Positions 7,641 to 10,509 of a DNA stretch of 10,509 nucleotides are shown piece after piece. The stretch's first letter is position 1. Every line of letters starts with the position of its first letter. Position numbers and translations under genes: made by a program. This stretch comes from Ophiocordyceps camponoti-saundersi (nom. inval.) (lineage: Eukaryota > Ascomycota > Sordariomycetes > Hypocreales > Ophiocordycipitaceae), in contig PDHQ01000713.1 of the NCBI GenBank assembly GCA_003339415.1, positions 1 to 10,509 of the forward strand, given 5' to 3'. The notes under the pieces are model-generated. The model ran no database searches, was not told the origin of the DNA, and saw nothing but the letters and a program-made list of their open reading frames with translations.

Positions 7641-8344
7641 GCTAATAGCAAGGAATTAGTAACTAATATATTATTAGGATTTATAGTAGATAAGGGCTAC
7701 GAAGATAAAGCTAAGGATAGCTATAATAAAGTAAGTAATTTACTAAGATTTAAAATATAAAATAACTAATCTATTAATAAAGTAAATTATAATTTCCCGC
7801 TTATTAAAATATAGTAAGATATTATTACGCGCTATCTAAAATAAGCTAAAAATTAAGTTTTAAATAAGGCTTAAGATTATATACGCTATTATAAGTAACT
7901 ACTAGCTATTAATATTAGCTATAAAGCGGATAAGGTAGCGGATAAATAAGTATAGCTTAAAGCGTACGCGCTATTAGTAATATATTTATATAATAATATA
8001 AATTATTTATAAATAAGAGAGGGGAATTCGCTTAACTTAATAGCGCTATATAAAAGATTTGCTTATAGCGGTATAATAATTATAGCTACTATTTACTTAT
8101 ATAATAATAAAAAAAATAAAATTTATAAATATAAGAAGAAAAAAAGGAGGTAAGTTTATATTCTAATTAATATCTATAAAATAGTTATTTAATATTTTAT
8201 AAATAATATTACTATAAGAGTCCTCCCCTTATAGGAGACTTAGTATAGGGGGGATTTATTTCCTTAATCTAAGGCGGGGTTCTCCTTCTCCTTTATAATA
8301 TCTATAAAGCGGACTAAAAAGGCTAGTAAAGAAAGATTAAGCTT
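7641..8344 (-). other. gag-pol junction region, protease expected but not recognised
   Basis: Between the CCHC knuckle of gag and the pre-RT segment of pol there should be an aspartic protease with a D[ST]GA motif. In one minus-strand frame I see LILDSA near 7835-7855, which resembles it but lacks the glycine, so I do not call it. In the gag frame the minus strand is fairly open just after the knuckle (FLVRFIDIIKEKENPALD, about 8270-8330) and then closes. Plus-strand frames here also have open stretches, but they contradict the orientation of both neighbours. Confidence 0.4.
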
Positions 8345-8386
8345 ATACTTATATGAGAAATAGCCGGTACCGCTATAGCGGAGGTA
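8345..8386 (-). other. CCHC zinc knuckle of Gag with every ligand converted to Tyr
   Basis: Fourteen codons read Y-LR-Y-SGTG-Y-FSYK-Y, exactly the C-X2-C-X4-H-X4-C spacing with the usual GTGH(F/Y) context. Cys (TGY) becomes Tyr (TAY) by G->A, and His (CAY) becomes Tyr (TAY) by C->T. Both are the CpA/TpG->TpA changes of RIP, so a Y-X2-Y-X4-Y-X4-Y pattern is the expected fossil of this motif. Confidence 0.85.
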
Positions 8387-9240
8387 GCGGCCTTTAGCAC
8401 GCTACTTTATAATCTTATCGCTATTAGCCTTAGTTACCTAATAATAAGTTTTACCGCCGCGGCCGTTCTAGCTTTAAAAAGAAGGGCTATTATATTTATT
8501 AGAACGCGGCTAGGTATTAGTCTAGTATATATTAGTTATTAAGGTATCTTAGGATAGCTTAGAAGCGGAAAATAAGGGCGTCTAGCTTTTATTTTTAAAG
8601 CGGAAAAACTTAATATTTATAATAATAGCGTAGATCCTAATAATAGTAATAATATACTTAGTTAGGGGAATATTACGCCCTATATAATACTAGCGAAAAG
8701 CTAGCGTAAAAGTATAATAAAAGCGTATAATTTTAATCTTATTAGCTTATTTAGTATTATTTACTAAAGTAAGCTTAGCTTTAAAGTAAATAAGGAAATT
8801 AGAGAAAGACTTAGAAATACCTTATATAAGGTATTTAAGCTTTATTATAGCTATTTAGCGCTAATATAAGTTAGTAAATATAATATTAAAGTAACTTAAG
8901 AAGTAATTAAAGTTATACTTATACTTAGTACCTTATTTAAAAAATAAAGCTACTTTAGCTTAAACTATAAAAAATAAGTATTAGTATAGAAATATTTATT
9001 AGTTATAAGTAATACTAATAAAAGCCTAGTCCGCTTATAGCTTATAAGATATAAGGAAGCGCTATATCGGAAAAAGGTCCTTATTACTATTAAATAGCGA
9101 TTTAAAAAGTAGCGGCTTATAGCAAGGTTACGACTACTACTACTTAAGAAGCTATATAAATTAATACTATTAGCGTATAAGGCTTTAAAGCTCTATAATA
9201 ATAGCTTACTACTCTAAAAGCTAAGCGATAATAGCTTATT
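8345..9240 (-). pseudogene. gag: gag of the chromovirus (degraded)
   Basis: In the minus-strand frame whose codons begin at positions congruent to 1 mod 3, the sequence reads a retrotransposon Gag-like series: PLLFKSLFNSNKD, P*.RFLISYKL*AD*AF, then NFNYFLSYFNIIFTNLY, LKYLI*GISKSFSNFLIYFKAKLTL, RFYYTF and TKYIITIIRIYA. This resembles the Gag core (F...F...F, L..L.QG..S..EF...F...L, I..F) and leads without a frame break into a CCHC zinc knuckle. Gag forms the virus-like particle and binds the RNA. Stops are TAA/TAG. The start codon is not identifiable since ATG would become ATA; the gene must begin just inside the 5' LTR (9277). After allowing for the nested insertion, the recognisable pol is in the -1 frame relative to this frame. 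Confidence 0.8.
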
Positions 9241-9276
9241 AAATATTAAGGTTATCTATAATTAAAGTTATTTTAT

Positions 9277-9526
9277 TATAAAAGTCCTATATTTCTTAAT
9301 ATTTATAAGAAGCTAACTTTATTAATATAGAATAACTTAAGAGGTTTTAAAGTATATATAGTATACGTATTTAAGGTTATAGTCCGTATATAGCCCGCGC
9401 CTATCCCGCGCGCGGCGCTAACTAATTATATATACTTATATATATACCGCGCCCGTTATATACGTAGACTTAACTAAGCACCCCCTATATAACTTAGCTA
9501 TTCGGGCGCAGCCCGAATCCTTTATA
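9277..9526 (-). repeat. Long terminal repeat, right copy (the 5' LTR of a minus-strand element), 250 bp
   Basis: It begins TATAAAAG and ends CCTTTATA, gap-free against 2004-2253. Differences are transitions only, and this copy keeps CG where the other has TA at several sites, and the reverse at others. So each copy was mutated independently from a common CpG-rich ancestor. It would have carried the promoter for the minus-strand transcript. Confidence 0.95.
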
Positions 9527-9531
9527 ATTTC
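9527..9531. repeat. 5-bp target site duplication, right copy (ATTTC)
   Basis: It is an exact copy of 1999-2003 and directly follows the right LTR. Confidence 0.9.
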
Positions 9532-10382
9532 TACTTTTATTATTATAAAGTAAATATTATATTACGCTAACTTTTACTAATTTAACTTTATTAAAACTTT
9601 ATATATATTTTTACTAAACTTATTATAAGTTTAAACTTACTATACTTTTATTTACTAAACTTTTTTTATTATTATATAGCTTATAAATATCTTTCTCTTC
9701 TTACCTTATCTAATTATTATTTCCTTTACTTTATCCTTACTTAAGCTTTTTACCTTGCTAAACTAAATCTCCTTATTAATATTATTAGATTCCTTTAGCT
9801 ATAATGCCTACTTCTTAAATATAGCTTAAGTAAAAAACTAACTCTAAGTTATTAATAAACTTTAAGTAAATAATAGCTTAAGCCCGGTAAATACTCTTAA
9901 TATAGTAAGTAAGGCTATTATTAACTTAAACTTTACCTTTATTTTATCTTTTAGTATATTAGGAGTTTTTAAGCTTATAGCTTTAAAAGACTTTAATAAA
10001 CTTATTAGTAATTTTATAGCTAGCGTTTACTTTTTTATAATATTAATTTAAATAGCTAATAAGCTAAATAAAATAAATATATTTAATATTATAAATATAA
10101 AATTATTAGATTTATTTATTATTATTTAAGCGTAGCTAGCTTAGTAATTTTTAAGCTTTTTAAAAAATAATAACTTAACTATTATAGTTAGTAATACTCC
10201 TTACTTACTAAGCGCGTAGAAATAATTATAGCTAGGATTTAAATTAGCCGCTTTCTTAACTAATAACTTTTAAGCTATAAGCTTTATTATATTATCTTAG
10301 CTAGCTAGCTTAGCTACGCTTTTACCTTAATATATTTACTTTATATATAATATTATTATATTAATAAACTTAGAAACTTTTA
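9532..10382. other. Right flank, AT-rich degraded DNA
   Basis: Before the retrotransposon inserted, this was continuous with the sequence ending at 1998. It is nearly free of CpA/TpG after about 9803. Apart from the weak reading frame at 9866-10129 I recognise nothing in it. A few AGCT and GCTAGC clusters occur (10128-10142, 10298-10318). Confidence 0.4.
9866..10129 (+). pseudogene. Stop-poor degraded reading frame of unknown identity
   Basis: From 9866 to 10048 there are 61 codons without a stop, then one TAA, then 25 more codons to TAA at 10127. Elsewhere in this window stops occur about every eight to ten codons, so the run stands out. The reading includes SLSPVNTLNIVSKAIINL and FSILGVFKLIALKDFNKLI. 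I recognise no family. It could be the remnant of a coding exon of an older transposon, or chance. Confidence 0.3.

Positions 10383-10509
<127 letters not shown>

Larger units (their letters stand above)
2004..9526 (-). mobile_element. Complete but dead Ty3/Gypsy chromovirus LTR retrotransposon (7,523 bp including a nested insertion)
   Basis: Two direct 250-bp LTRs flanked by a perfect ATTTC duplication enclose 7,023 bp. Read on the minus strand, the order is gag (CCHC knuckle), RT, RNase H, integrase with a D,D35E layout, and a chromodomain. RT before integrase places it in Ty3/Gypsy, and the terminal chromodomain in the chromoviruses. Without the nested 613 bp (insert plus one duplicated target) the element is 6,910 bp. 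Gag plus pol then span roughly 4.8 kb, a normal size for the group. No primer-binding site matching a tRNA 3' end is recognisable after the 5' LTR (from 9276 downwards), perhaps because RIP altered it. Every frame is full of TAA/TAG. Apart from one probable one-base frameshift and the insertion, the damage is transitions. Confidence 0.95.

Noticed and set aside
7835..7855. Aspartic protease DSGA motif on the minus strand
   Set aside because: It reads LILDSA, missing the glycine, and its surroundings do not match the protease family.
7680..8270. Plus-strand reading with open stretches (for example GFIVDKGYEDKAKDSYNKVSN)
   Set aside because: It opposes both the gag knuckle and the pre-RT segment on either side, has many stops, and shows no known family motif. 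It is probably a shadow of the minus-strand coding sequence.
9250..9276. tRNA primer-binding site after the 5' LTR
   Set aside because: No TGG-type or RIP-altered 18-nt match to a tRNA 3' end could be recognised. Self-priming or mutation are both possible.
8390..9290. Plus-strand frame with only about 6% stops, Lys/Leu-rich
   Set aside because: The minus-strand gag frame ends in a correctly spaced CCHC fossil and matches a Gag core, while the plus frame runs into the LTR and matches nothing. Low stop density alone is not enough.

Overview
This window is a very AT-rich, gene-dead stretch of what is most likely a filamentous ascomycete genome (Pezizomycotina). CpA and TpG are almost absent on both strands: I count about 45 in 10.5 kb by eye. 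TpA is everywhere, while CpG, CpC and CpT survive. That is the signature of repeat-induced point mutation (RIP, CpA->TpA). I found no intact protein gene. What can be read are RIP-killed transposons whose Trp, Gln, His and Cys codons have become stops or Tyr.

Layout. Positions 2-292 (+) hold the C-terminal dimerisation domain of a hAT transposase. Positions 661-842 are a palindrome followed by a foldback cluster of TTAGTC/GACTAA motifs. Positions 843-1998 are AT-rich and unassigned. Positions 2004-9526 are one complete LTR retrotransposon with two 250-bp LTRs, TATAAAGG...CCTTTATA ends (TG...CA before RIP) and a perfect 5-bp target duplication ATTTC. It lies on the minus strand and is a Ty3/Gypsy chromovirus: gag with a CCHC knuckle (about 8345-9240), then pol with RT (about 6245-6802), RNase H (about 5625-6020), integrase (about 4640-5205) and a C-terminal chromodomain (about 3950-4115). 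About 1.6 kb between pol and its downstream LTR is unexplained. The right flank (9532-10509) has one weak degraded reading frame and ends in a long perfect (ATT)n microsatellite that runs off the window.

The most interesting object is nested inside pol: a 595-bp insertion (6821-7415, minus) flanked by an 18-bp direct repeat (17/18 identical). Its 5' end coincides exactly with the 5' end of an 82-nt tRNA-like sequence carrying A and B boxes. Removing the insert plus one repeat copy rejoins the RT reading frame exactly. This looks like a tRNA-headed SINE that landed in the chromovirus before RIP.

Order of events inferred: hAT and other repeats; chromovirus insertion at ATTTC; SINE insertion into pol; RIP across the whole stack. 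The two LTRs differ at 32 sites, all transitions with no indels. More than half of these are paired CG<->TA changes.
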